DNA of 64,000 nt from Coix lacryma-jobi var. lacryma-jobi (Eukaryota; Streptophyta; Magnoliopsida; Poales; Poaceae), in the NCBI GenBank assembly GCA_009763385.1, contig CM019826.1:93790848-93854847 (forward strand), in the 5' to 3' direction. The notes beneath the pieces were generated by a model, which had not been told where the DNA came from, did not search any database, and was given only the letters and a program-made list of their open reading frames with translations. Position numbers and translations under genes: made by a program. This document shows positions 22,063 through 30,951 of the stretch, piece after piece. Within the stretch, counting starts at the first letter, position 1; every line of letters begins with the position of its first letter.

Positions 22063-22341
22063 TCGATGGACGGTTTCCAGGTTTGGGCCTCAAAACCTGG
22101 GCGTGGACGGTTTCCGAGTTTGGCCACAAAACTCGGGCTGAAGGTTTCCGAGTTTGGCCACAAAACTCGGGCTGAGGACGGTTTCCAGGTTTGGGCCTCA
22201 AAACCTGGGCGCTGAGGGTTTGCTGAGTTTGGCCTCAAAACTCAGAGGCTGATGGGCTGGTTTCCCGGTTTGGGCCTCAAAACCGGGGGTTGGCTGGAAA
22301 AGGCTGGTTTCTCGGTTTGGGCCACAAAACCGGGGGTGCAG
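22063..22341 (+). repeat. Array of hairpin units in D's 5' LTR
   Basis: Seven units of about 30-45 bp each read NGGTTTCC-arm, a TTTGG(G)CC(A/T)C-like loop, then the complementary arm. The stems differ but stay paired: CCAGGTTT/AAACCTGG, CCGAGTTT/AAACTCGG, CTGAGTTT/AAACTCAG and CCCGGTTT/AAACCGGG. The second LTR has the same array at about 31380-31658, with a few changes that break pairing. Confidence 0.85.
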
Positions 22342-23111
22342 AGCGAGGGCGGCATGTGGCGGCAATCGGAAGGTTGCGTGGAGGCAACGCGGACGACTTG
22401 TGCGGGCGTGGCCGTCGGATCTACCTACCACTTGAGTTGGTCCAGAATAACCTTAGGGTTTAGCTGGTTCGCTCTGTAATTAGAATAGAGAGGGGTAGAG
22501 TAGGAAATAGACTTAGTCTAGAATAGGATAAGTAGTCAGGGGAGACACCCTCCTCCCGCATCTCAGTCATTTGCTCTTTCGCACTTAGGGTTTCTTGCTC
22601 TCCCATCCCCTGCTGTAGCCTGCTGAGATCCGCAGAGAGACTTGACTCTGTGTACTGGTGATTTTGAGGAAAGGAGGCCATAACCTCCTTGTCGTAGCGT
22701 GTGTTTGCGCTTCGGCTGCAAGATCGTGGTTGTGATTCGCGTTTCATTGGTGTTCTTCGCGGAATCCTTTTTCTCCATGTTCTTCCCGTCGCTTGATCTC
22801 TTTGGTTGGTTCATCTTTTGCAAAACCGTTTGAACCAAGTTGTTCTAGATCATGAGGCACTTCTTTCCACCGAAGGAATTAACCTCTAACCTCACGGTCT
22901 AGGAGATCGATCGATTTTTGTTTTGGATCGTGTTTTTGCTTCCTTGTCCCGAAATTTCTTGATTCACCGATTTGGAGTTAGGTTCGAGCCATGATCTCTT
23001 AGAGATAGCTCACTAACATCCTTGTGACCCCTCAGATCGAATCCCAGGCCTAGAGCTTTTTGATTTGGAGGAAATCGGGTTGAATCATCAAAGAACCGCA
23101 CAGTTTTCGGG

Positions 23112-23382
23112 GGCATCGGACGCTGACACGGGAGCATCGGACGCTAGGGTTCTAAGCATCGGACGCTCCGGTGACGCGTGTCACTCTCTGAGCGTTTGTA
23201 GTGGCATCGGACGCTAGGCATCGGACGCGTCCGTTGGCCATCGGACGCGCCGGAGCCAAAGCATCGGACGCTGGTTGTTCACTGTTCACAGCGTCTGATG
23301 GTGGAACAGTAAGGTTCCCGAGAGGCAGTTTTCGCATCGGACGCGTCCGGTGGTCTGGCATCGGACGCAGGCCGCATCCGAT
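23112..23382 (+). repeat. CATCGGACGC repeat array in D's 5' LTR
   Basis: About eleven copies of CATCGGACGC (nine direct, two inverted as GCGTCNGATG) lie in some 270 bp with irregular spacing of 10-45 bp. Several are followed by GTCCG, making longer palindromes. The second LTR has the same array at about 32429-32700, and the diverged LTR I has it on the other strand (63592-63862). Confidence 0.9.
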
Positions 23383-23656
23383 GCTACTGTTTTCACACGG
23401 TTTTGTCCGCGGTTCGCTCGTTCGTTGACGGAATTGATTTCTGTCTTTTGCGTTGGCTTTCTAGAGTTGTCTAGTGTCCCGCTGTGCTTCTTGGAAGCAT
23501 CCACCCTACACCTAGGGTCGTGGACATTTGCAAGCTCTAGGGTTTGCTTCTGGGGTTTATTCTTGGGACAGTGGCTACTAGTTTCCGTAAGGAAAATTTG
23601 AAGCTCCCATTCACCCCCCCTCTGGTCGCTTTCTGAGTGCTTCTCGGTCCTTCAAT

Positions 23657-23668
23657 TGGTATCGGAGC
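23657..23668 (+). other. Element D primer binding site
   Basis: TGGTATCGGAGC starts two bases after the 5' LTR. The usual copia site pairing with initiator-methionine tRNA is TGGTATCAGAGC; one base differs. Confidence 0.88.
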
Positions 23669-23716
23669 GGGTTAAGGATCTTCCACCTTAGCCGGTTCCA
23701 GATCCACAGAAGGCGA

Positions 23717-26187
23717 CATGGATCGATGAGCACGATGCCAATAGCCGAGCCCGTAATGCTCTCTTTTCTTGTTTGAGCATGGGTGAGTTTGATCGTGTTT
23801 CTCACCTCGCTACGGCTCGGGAGATCTGGGACACCCTCATGCATTTCCATGAGGGCACCTCTCAAGTCAAAACCCGACTCTACGAGTCGTTCAAGCGTGA
23901 GTATGAGAACTTTCGACATCAGCCTGGCGAGAGCATAGAAAGTTTATTCGCTCGCTTTCAGGTGATTGTCAACAGGATGAGGGCTAACAAGGAGCAGTTG
24001 CCTTTTGACGATCATGAGCGTGCTTTGAAGCTTTTGCACACTCTTGATCGATCTGTGTGGGATTCCAAGGTTCAGGCGATCATCGAATCGCCTAACTATG
24101 AGACCCTCACATGCGATGAGCTCTTTAGTAAGCTCAAGTCCAGTGAGATTGACGCCATGTCGAGGGCTTCTTATGCGAATCCTTCTGGCCCGACTATGGC
24201 TTTGGTTTCTGGCTCTTCCGCTAACCCCTCTGCTGGCTTTGCTCTTTCTTCACTCTTTTCTGTCACAGAGGACCAGCTTGAATCGTTGGGGGATGACGAG
24301 TTGGCAATGCTCGCCAACCGGTTCTCGCGGTTCCACAACAACCGCATGAACCGTCGCCGCGGAGGAGGACGCTCAGGATGCTATGAGTGTGGCGACCCCG
24401 AACACTTCATCGCCAACTGCCCCAAGAAGAAGCATTCATCTGGGAAGGGCGATCATGGGCACAAGTACGACTCCGGCAAGCGCAAGGAGAAGTATGTCCC
24501 CGCGAGGCACAAGCGGAGGGGCGGCTTCGACAAGGAGTACATCAAGAAGAAGTACTTGGAGAAGGCCCAAGCTGAGCAGCGTGCGTTCTTTGCCACGCTC
24601 AGCGACGTCGACGGCTCGGATGACGACTCCGCTTGCTCAAGCGATGACGAGTCCGAGAAGAAGAAGAGGATCGAGGACAAGCTGAACGGCCTCTGCTTCT
24701 TCGCCGACGACGACGGCTTTTGCACCATGGCGCTTGGTGATGAGGTCGACGGCAAGCTGGAGCACACCCCTCGGGACGACGACGACGACGACACCTCCCA
24801 GGTATCCCTCACCCACGACGAGCTTTCTGCTGAGGTTGAGAAGCTTACTACCGCGCTCCTTAGTCAGGACAAGTTGCTTAGGCGTGCCGCTAGAGAGCGC
24901 AAGGAGTTTAGGCAGAAGTGGGAGGACACGGTGAGAGAGCTTGAGTTTGCGAAGTCCACCGTGGTCGTGTCGGAAGAGGTTGAGTGTGAGATGTGCACCA
25001 CGCACATGACTGACCTTCTCACTTTGAGAGGTAAGTATGCTGCGTTGGTAGGAGAGGTGGATGAGCTGAAGGCTAGACCTTCTCTGTTAGGTGCGTGCAA
25101 GACTTGTCCTGTCTTGCAATCTGAGTTGGCAGAGAAGAATGCCAAGATTGTGTCTCTTGAGGAGGCCAACTCAGGTAGCACTAGTGTGGCTAGGTGCGCT
25201 TTGTGTGAGGGTTTGGAGATGGAGATTGCGGATGTCAAGCATGGCAAGATGCAAACCGAGGAGGAAAACACATACCTTCGGACCATCTTGTCATGGGTCT
25301 CTTGTAGTGAGCCGCAGCTCGGGATGATGATCTCCCAATTTAAGCGAGCTGCTGGAGGTTCTGGTGTAGGTCTTGCTCAGGGTGTTGATCTTTCTGCTTT
25401 TGGGAAGATTGGAGAGTCGAGTGGTCTGAATCCTAGTGAGAAGCCCAACTCCACCACTACTCCCAAACTGACCAAGCTTCCATCCAAAGAGCCGGTCAAG
25501 CCTATCACCAAGGATGGGGTGTTTGAGGAACCTTCGAGAGCTCCACCCAAGAACCAAGTGTGGCATCCCAAACCCAACCACCTAAAAAACAAGCTGGATA
25601 CAATGCCACCTATCCATGAGGAGTTGCCACAGAAGGGCAAAGTGATCCACACCCACAGTCATGAGTACCAACAACCCCCTTTGCGTGCGGTGAGGTATCA
25701 TTGTGATTTCTGTGGGAGAGATGGACACTTGAGCGAGTTCTGCTTTAGGCGCAAGAGAGAGGCGCGCCATGCTAGGGAGATGAACAACCCGGACATGTAC
25801 CATCCTTTTCATGATGTACATGCGCCGAATGTTCAGAGGAGAGCACCGAGACGTACTGCTTGGCCTAGAGGCGCAGTGCCTCAAGTTGTTAGGCCTAGGC
25901 CTCATAGAGAGCGTGCCCGGCGGGAGCCTGCAGTTGCAGGTTTTGGACCCCGTGATAGAGGCTTTGTAGTTGAGAGCTATCCCCCACCGCAGTTTGAGTA
26001 TCGCGGTGAGCGCTTCTTCCCTAGCGGACCACGTTTTCCTGTGCGTGGTGATCGCTACCCCCGTAGACAGTCTAGGAGTGGTTATTCTGCTAACCGTTCT
26101 TTTGAGCAGCCGGCCCAACACTGGTATTCTCCTTACTTCACTAACCCCAGTGTTGGACCGTATGCTCACCCTATGTCTTTTTATTGA
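23717..26187 (+). CDS. gag: Element D gag, N-terminus missing
   Basis: This polyprotein forms the particle and binds the element RNA. The frame is open from before 23717 to the stop at 26187; the first ATG in it is 23773. Residues upstream of that ATG already match the family (T-W-I-D-E-H-D-A-N), so the true start has been lost: only about 45 bp separate the PBS from mid-gag sequence. From ATG 23773: gag core (about 1-180), zinc knuckle C-x2-C-x4-H-x4-C near residue 203, basic stretch, acidic low-complexity region (near 280-340), probable coiled coils, and a second C-x2-C-x4-H-x4-C near residue 642 followed by an R/P/Y-rich tail. The long tail is typical of the SIRE/Maximus lineage. Confidence 0.92.
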
Positions 26188-26201
26188 TGTAGGTAAAACG
26201 G

Positions 26202-29200
26202 TTGGAGGACATTTGGTTGGTGGATTCCGGTTGCTCGAGGCACATGACCGGAAACGCCAAGTGGTTCTCCAGCCTTAGCCCTGTTGCTGGAAAGGAGTAC
26301 ATAACCTTCGGCGACAATAGTAAAGGTAAGGTGTTGTCTCGCGGATCGGTGCGGGTTAATGAGCACTTTGTGTTGCGCGATGTTGCTCTTGTTTCTAACC
26401 TGCATTTTAACTTGCTTTCTATTTCGCAACTTTTTGATGATGACTACGAGATTCGTTTTAAACCGAACCTTAGTCGCATCTTAGATCCTCAAGGCAATCT
26501 TGTATGTCTGATTTCGCCCTTTGGGAAAGTCTTTCGTGCGAATTTCTCGGAGTCGTTTGGTTCTTCTCGCTGTCTTTTGGCTAGTCCTTCTTCCTCCGAT
26601 CTTTGGAAGTGGCATAGGAGGCTCGGTCATTTAAGCTTCGACTTGCTTGCAAGACTTAACTCACTTGGCCTAATCCGAGGATTGCCCAAGCTTTCGATGG
26701 AGAAGGATCTAGTTTGCCATTCTTGTAGACATGGGAAGATGGTTGCCGCTCCCCACCATCCAGTGACTAAGGTCATGACCTCGCACCCTGGAGAGCTTTT
26801 ACATATGGACCTTGTTGGTCCGGCTCGGGTGAGCTCGGTTGGTGGCAAGTGGTATGTTTTGGTTGTTGTTGATGACTTTTCGAGGTATTCGTGGGTCTTC
26901 TTTTTGACTGAGACTTTCTCCTTCGCTCGCAATCTGATTTTGCGTCTTCAGAACGAGTTCCCTTTGAACTCGATGCGAGCTATTAGAAGTGATAATGGTT
27001 CCGAATTCAAAAATTCGGATTTTGAGAAGTTTTGTAACCGTTTTGGTTTGGAGCATCAGTTTTCTTCCCCCTACACACCGCCCCAAAATGGTGTTGTAGA
27101 GAGGAAGAATCGGACCCTTGTTGAGATGGCCAGGACGATGCTCGATGAGCATAGGACTCCCAGGCGCTATTGGGCCGAAGCTATGAACACTGCATGCTAC
27201 ATTTCAAATCGCATTTTTCTGAGAGCCTTTTTGAAGAAGACTTCTTATGAGTTGCGTTTTGGTCGCCAGCCCAAGGTGAGTTATTTTAGAGTCTTCGGTT
27301 GCCACTGTTTTATTTTGAAAAAGGGGAACCTGGACAAGTTTGAGTCTCGATCTTCTGACGGGGTATTTTTGGGTTATGGCACTCACACGAGAGCATATCG
27401 TGTACTTAACCTTGATACTAACCGAGTCATGGAGACATCAGATGTCACCTTCGATGAGACTCTTGTTTCTCCTTCTTCTCGTTTTGAGCGTGCAGGTGAT
27501 CATGAGGTTGGAGAGCCTCTTTTTGATGACGAGGACGAGGGTGCTGAAGGTATAGATGATCCAGCACCCCCTCCACCTGCCGCGCCGCAAAGAGCGGCCT
27601 CGACGATGACTCACGGCCCCGACACCTCTTCTTCCTGGGGGCCGTGGGATCCTCCACCTCGTGCGGTACCTTTTGTACCCGGGGTGGAACCAGCTGCTGA
27701 TGAGGGGGAGGTCACTTCATCCCGGGAGGCGCCACGACACATCCAGCGCCAGCACCCCCCTCAACAGATGATCGGCGATATCGGCGAGCGAGTCACTCGC
27801 TCCAGGTCACAGCACATCTCTCACTTCGCTCACTCTGCTTTTGTTGCTAATTTTGAGCCCCGAGATGTTGGACACGCTTTGACGGATCCGGATTGGGTCA
27901 ATGCCATGCATGAGGAGTTAGAAAACTTTGAGAGAAATCGGGTTTGGGTTCTAGTTCCACCTCCACCTGACTGTAAGCCTATTGGGACAAAATGGGTTTT
28001 CAAAAACAAGCAAGGAGAGGATGGCCACGTTGTTAGAAACAAGGCCCGGCTTGTAGCGAAAGGCTATAGTCAGAAGGAGGGGATAGATTATGAGGAGACG
28101 TTTGCTCCTGTAGCTCGTTTGGAGGCTATTAGGATACTCTTGGCTTTTGCTGCATCCAAAGGTTTCAAACTGTTTCAAATGGATGTCAAGAGTGCCTTCT
28201 TAAACGGCTACATAGAGGAGGAGGTTTATGTTGAGCAACCCCCCGGTTTTGAAAATCCCAAGTTTCCAAACCATGTCTTTAAACTTCACAAAGCTTTATA
28301 TGGTTTGAAACAAGCCCCTAGAGCCTGGTATGATAGGTTAAAAACCTTTTTGCTTGCTAAGGGTTTTAAAATGGGATGTGTAGATAAGACGCTCTTTCTC
28401 CTCCGGCAAGGCAAAGACACGCTCTTGGTCCAGATTTACGTGGATGATATCATTTTCGGTGGTTCTTCTCACGCTTTGGTTGCCAAGTTTGCAGATACTA
28501 TGAGCAGGGAGTTTGAGATGAGCATGATGGGCGAGCTGACATTCTTTCTCGGGTTGCAAATTAAGCAATCCCGGGAGGGGACGTTTGTGCACCAGGGCAA
28601 GTACACGAAGGACTTGCTGAAGCGGTTCGATATGGGTGAGGCCAAGCCTCTTCCAACACCCATGTCGACGACGACTGCCCTGGATGCGGATGTGGATGGA
28701 GAAGTAGTGGACCAGAAGGAGTACCGCAGCATGATCGGGTCGCTACTCTACCTGACGGCGACACGCCCGGACACTCAGTTCGCGGTGTGTCTGTGCGCGC
28801 GCTTTCAGGCGGTGAAGCGCATCTTCAGGTACCTTCGTTTCACACCTGAGTTCGGGATTTGGTATTCTGCTTCCTCCACCCTCTCGCTTTGCGGTTATTC
28901 CGATGCCGATTTTGCTGGTTGTCGCATTGAGCGCAAGTCCACTTCTGGGACTTGCCAATTTATTGGATCTTCTCTTGTTTCGTGGTCTTCTCGCAAGCAG
29001 TCTAGTGTCGCCCAGTCTACCACGGAGGCTGAGTATGTTGCTGCGGCTAGCTGCTATTCCCAGTTACTCTGGATGATGGCCACTTTGCGTGATTTTGGTT
29101 TGAGTTTTTCTCGAGTGCCTTTGCTTTGTGACAGCACGAGTGCTATTAGCGTTGCTAAGAACCCCGTGCTTCACTCGAAAACCAAACACATTGATGTGCG

Positions 29201-29354
29201 CTTTCATTTCTTGCGAGACCACCAGGAGAAGGGTGATATCGACCTTCGCCATGTCGATACTCATCACCAATTGGCTGATATTTTCACCAAGCCTTTAGAC
29301 GAATCAACCTTTAATAGGTTGAGGGGTGAGCTTGGTGTGTTTTTCCCCTTTTAG
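26202..29354 (+). CDS. pol: Element D pol: protease, integrase, reverse transcriptase, RNase H
   Basis: One open frame of 1,050 codons. Protease D-S-G near residue 8, followed by H-M-T-G. Pre-integrase zinc region W-H-R-R-L-G-H to C-H-S-C (about 135-175). Integrase core with Asp near 202 (M-D-L-V-G-P), Asp near 262 (R-S-D-N-G-S) and Glu near 298 (V-V-E-R-K-N). Reverse transcriptase Y-V-D-D near 746. RNase H S-D-A-D-F-A-G near 900 and T-E-A-E-Y near 945. Pol is in a different frame from gag, and TAG stands just before it (26190-26192), so expression needs a frameshift, reinitiation or splicing. A short in-frame loss lies after C-L-C-A-R-F-Q near 28806. The start given is the first ATG and is not necessarily used. 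Confidence 0.95.
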   Translation: MEDIWLVDSGCSRHMTGNAKWFSSLSPVAGKEYITFGDNSKGKVLSRGSVRVNEHFVLRDVALVSNLHFNLLSISQLFDDDYEIRFKPNLSRILDPQGNLVCLISPFGKVFRANFSESFGSSRCLLASPSSSDLWKWHRRLGHLSFDLLARLNSLGLIRGLPKLSMEKDLVCHSCRHGKMVAAPHHPVTKVMTSHPGELLHMDLVGPARVSSVGGKWYVLVVVDDFSRYSWVFFLTETFSFARNLILRLQNEFPLNSMRAIRSDNGSEFKNSDFEKFCNRFGLEHQFSSPYTPPQNGVVERKNRTLVEMARTMLDEHRTPRRYWAEAMNTACYISNRIFLRAFLKKTSYELRFGRQPKVSYFRVFGCHCFILKKGNLDKFESRSSDGVFLGYGTHTRAYRVLNLDTNRVMETSDVTFDETLVSPSSRFERAGDHEVGEPLFDDEDEGAEGIDDPAPPPPAAPQRAASTMTHGPDTSSSWGPWDPPPRAVPFVPGVEPAADEGEVTSSREAPRHIQRQHPPQQMIGDIGERVTRSRSQHISHFAHSAFVANFEPRDVGHALTDPDWVNAMHEELENFERNRVWVLVPPPPDCKPIGTKWVFKNKQGEDGHVVRNKARLVAKGYSQKEGIDYEETFAPVARLEAIRILLAFAASKGFKLFQMDVKSAFLNGYIEEEVYVEQPPGFENPKFPNHVFKLHKALYGLKQAPRAWYDRLKTFLLAKGFKMGCVDKTLFLLRQGKDTLLVQIYVDDIIFGGSSHALVAKFADTMSREFEMSMMGELTFFLGLQIKQSREGTFVHQGKYTKDLLKRFDMGEAKPLPTPMSTTTALDADVDGEVVDQKEYRSMIGSLLYLTATRPDTQFAVCLCARFQAVKRIFRYLRFTPEFGIWYSASSTLSLCGYSDADFAGCRIERKSTSGTCQFIGSSLVSWSSRKQSSVAQSTTEAEYVAAASCYSQLLWMMATLRDFGLSFSRVPLLCDSTSAISVAKNPVLHSKTKHIDVRFHFLRDHQEKGDIDLRHVDTHHQLADIFTKPLDESTFNRLRGELGVFFPF

Positions 29355-30951
29355 ATGGGGGAAGCATTTTGAGTTGTATCCTAGTCTGACTCTTTTACTT
29401 AGATCTTCTTTTCTGTTGTATTTTAGCATACGCATTTACATTCTGAGCTTCATGTTTATAATCACTAGAATGTAACTATCCTCTGTTTAGTATGCTCCGA
29501 TGCTTATGATTGATGCTTGTAGCTTATGCTCCTTCTGATCACTAATACATGTTATGAGCTGAGCTATTTTTGAAATGGTGAAGTTACTTAATGCATATAA
29601 AATCTGGAAATGTTCACCATTGAGATATGCAACTAGCATGTGTAGGGTGTGTTGAGTCCATTCCTGCTTTTCATATATGCTAGGTTGCTATGTCTCTAGT
29701 TCTGAGTCATTCACTCACTTGGTCTGTTCATATCATGTTTAAAATTTGAACCAAGTTTAGTGAATTGAAAAGATCGAGATGGGATTGCTTGTCAACACAT
29801 CACGGTATCGAGACGGTTTCTCATTGCAGTTTGAGTTAAACTTGAGCCGTGTAGTGTATGACCGAAACCGTAGCTTTAAGCTTCTGATTGCTTTGGCATA
29901 GGCTTCGCTCGGTTGAAAAGTTAGGCAAAGACAAGCTTTCAACCTCTCGCAACCACATGCTAAATAATTGAACTTGTGAATTCTTTACCGCTGCAACTTC
30001 GATATAAAACTAAAATCACAAGTATATGCTTCATTCCTATGCATGATGATTGAGCTTTGCTAGGGGTAGTTCACCTTGTATACATGTTTAGCACTTGTCT
30101 GGATTCCTATCTATACATGTGTAGTGCTATTTTGATGGTGACTATCTTTTTGGCTAAAAACTGCTCACTTGCTCATATGCTTCATATTTCGTATGTGTGA
30201 TCAGTTTGAGCTTGCGCTATTTGAGTGCTTAGTTGTGCCATTGGAGCTATACCGACTAGAGCATTTTTGCACTCTTTTGACTATATGCCTGAAGCTGCTA
30301 ACTTGCATTTCTAACTTCATATGCATTTTGGAAGGGGGAGCTGTGTTGGCTCAAGAGAAGAGTTTATGCTTGATAAGTGCATTTTCAACTAAGGGGGAGA
30401 GTTTTTGCAAATCATATGTCTCCTGGAGTTCAACTAAGGGGGGAGCTTTTGCTAAGGGGGAGTCTCGGGTTGCTTGCATGTGTCGAGGGGAGTTTTGCTA
30501 GTTGTGTTGAGCCGTTGCCTCTGTCTTGAGGGACTAGCAATATTTTCCTCATTTGGCGTCGAGGTGGATTTTGATTGGTTCGGAGACCTTTCGGTTGTTT
30601 TTCAATTGGTTCGGAGTGGTTTTCGTGCTAGTTGTGTTGAGCCTCTGTGCCTCTATCTTGAGGGACTAGCATTTTGCCATTTTTAGCTCTGATTTCCAAT
30701 TGGTATTTTGCTAGCGGTGTTGAGCCTGTTCTACCTCTTCTTGAGGGCTAGCTTTGCTTTGCTTGGTTGCGTCGAGCCGTTGCCCATGTCTTTGGGGACC
30801 AAGTTTTCGCTTCTTCCACTTGACCTTCTTCGGCTTTGCTATGCTTTTGGGTCATTTGGTCGAGTTCTCTTCTTCTCCTTCTTCTTTCTTTTCTCTTTCT
30901 CTCATTATGTTTTGTGTGAGTAGTTGACAATGCACTCATCAAGGGGGAGAT
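29355..30951 (+). other. Element D 3' non-coding region with repeated purine tracts
   Basis: No gene is supported. AAGGGGGAG-like tracts occur at 30332, 30391, 30436 and 30454, and at 30941 directly before the 3' LTR; the last should be the true polypurine tract. A repeated phrase 'GCTAGT..TGTTGAGCC...CTTGAGGGACTAGC' occurs at about 30497, 30627, 30709 and, decayed, 30763. Its ends GCTAGT/ACTAGC can pair, so each copy could form a stem. Confidence 0.75.

Larger units (their letters stand above)
21635..23654 (+). repeat. Element D 5' LTR (2,020 bp)
   Basis: It starts TGCGGATACATGG and ends CGGTCCTTCA. It contains two unusual internal arrays: hairpins at about 22063-22341 and CATCGGACGC repeats at about 23112-23382. 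No clear TATA box was found by eye. Confidence 0.97.

Noticed and set aside
21674..22431. Multiple long frames on both strands of D's LTR
   Set aside because: The same frames recur in both LTRs, lie over the hairpin array and have no domain; non-coding LTR sequence.
23112..23382. CRISPR-like array
   Set aside because: The repeat is only ~10 bp, in both orientations, with irregular spacing, inside a plant LTR; no cas genes.
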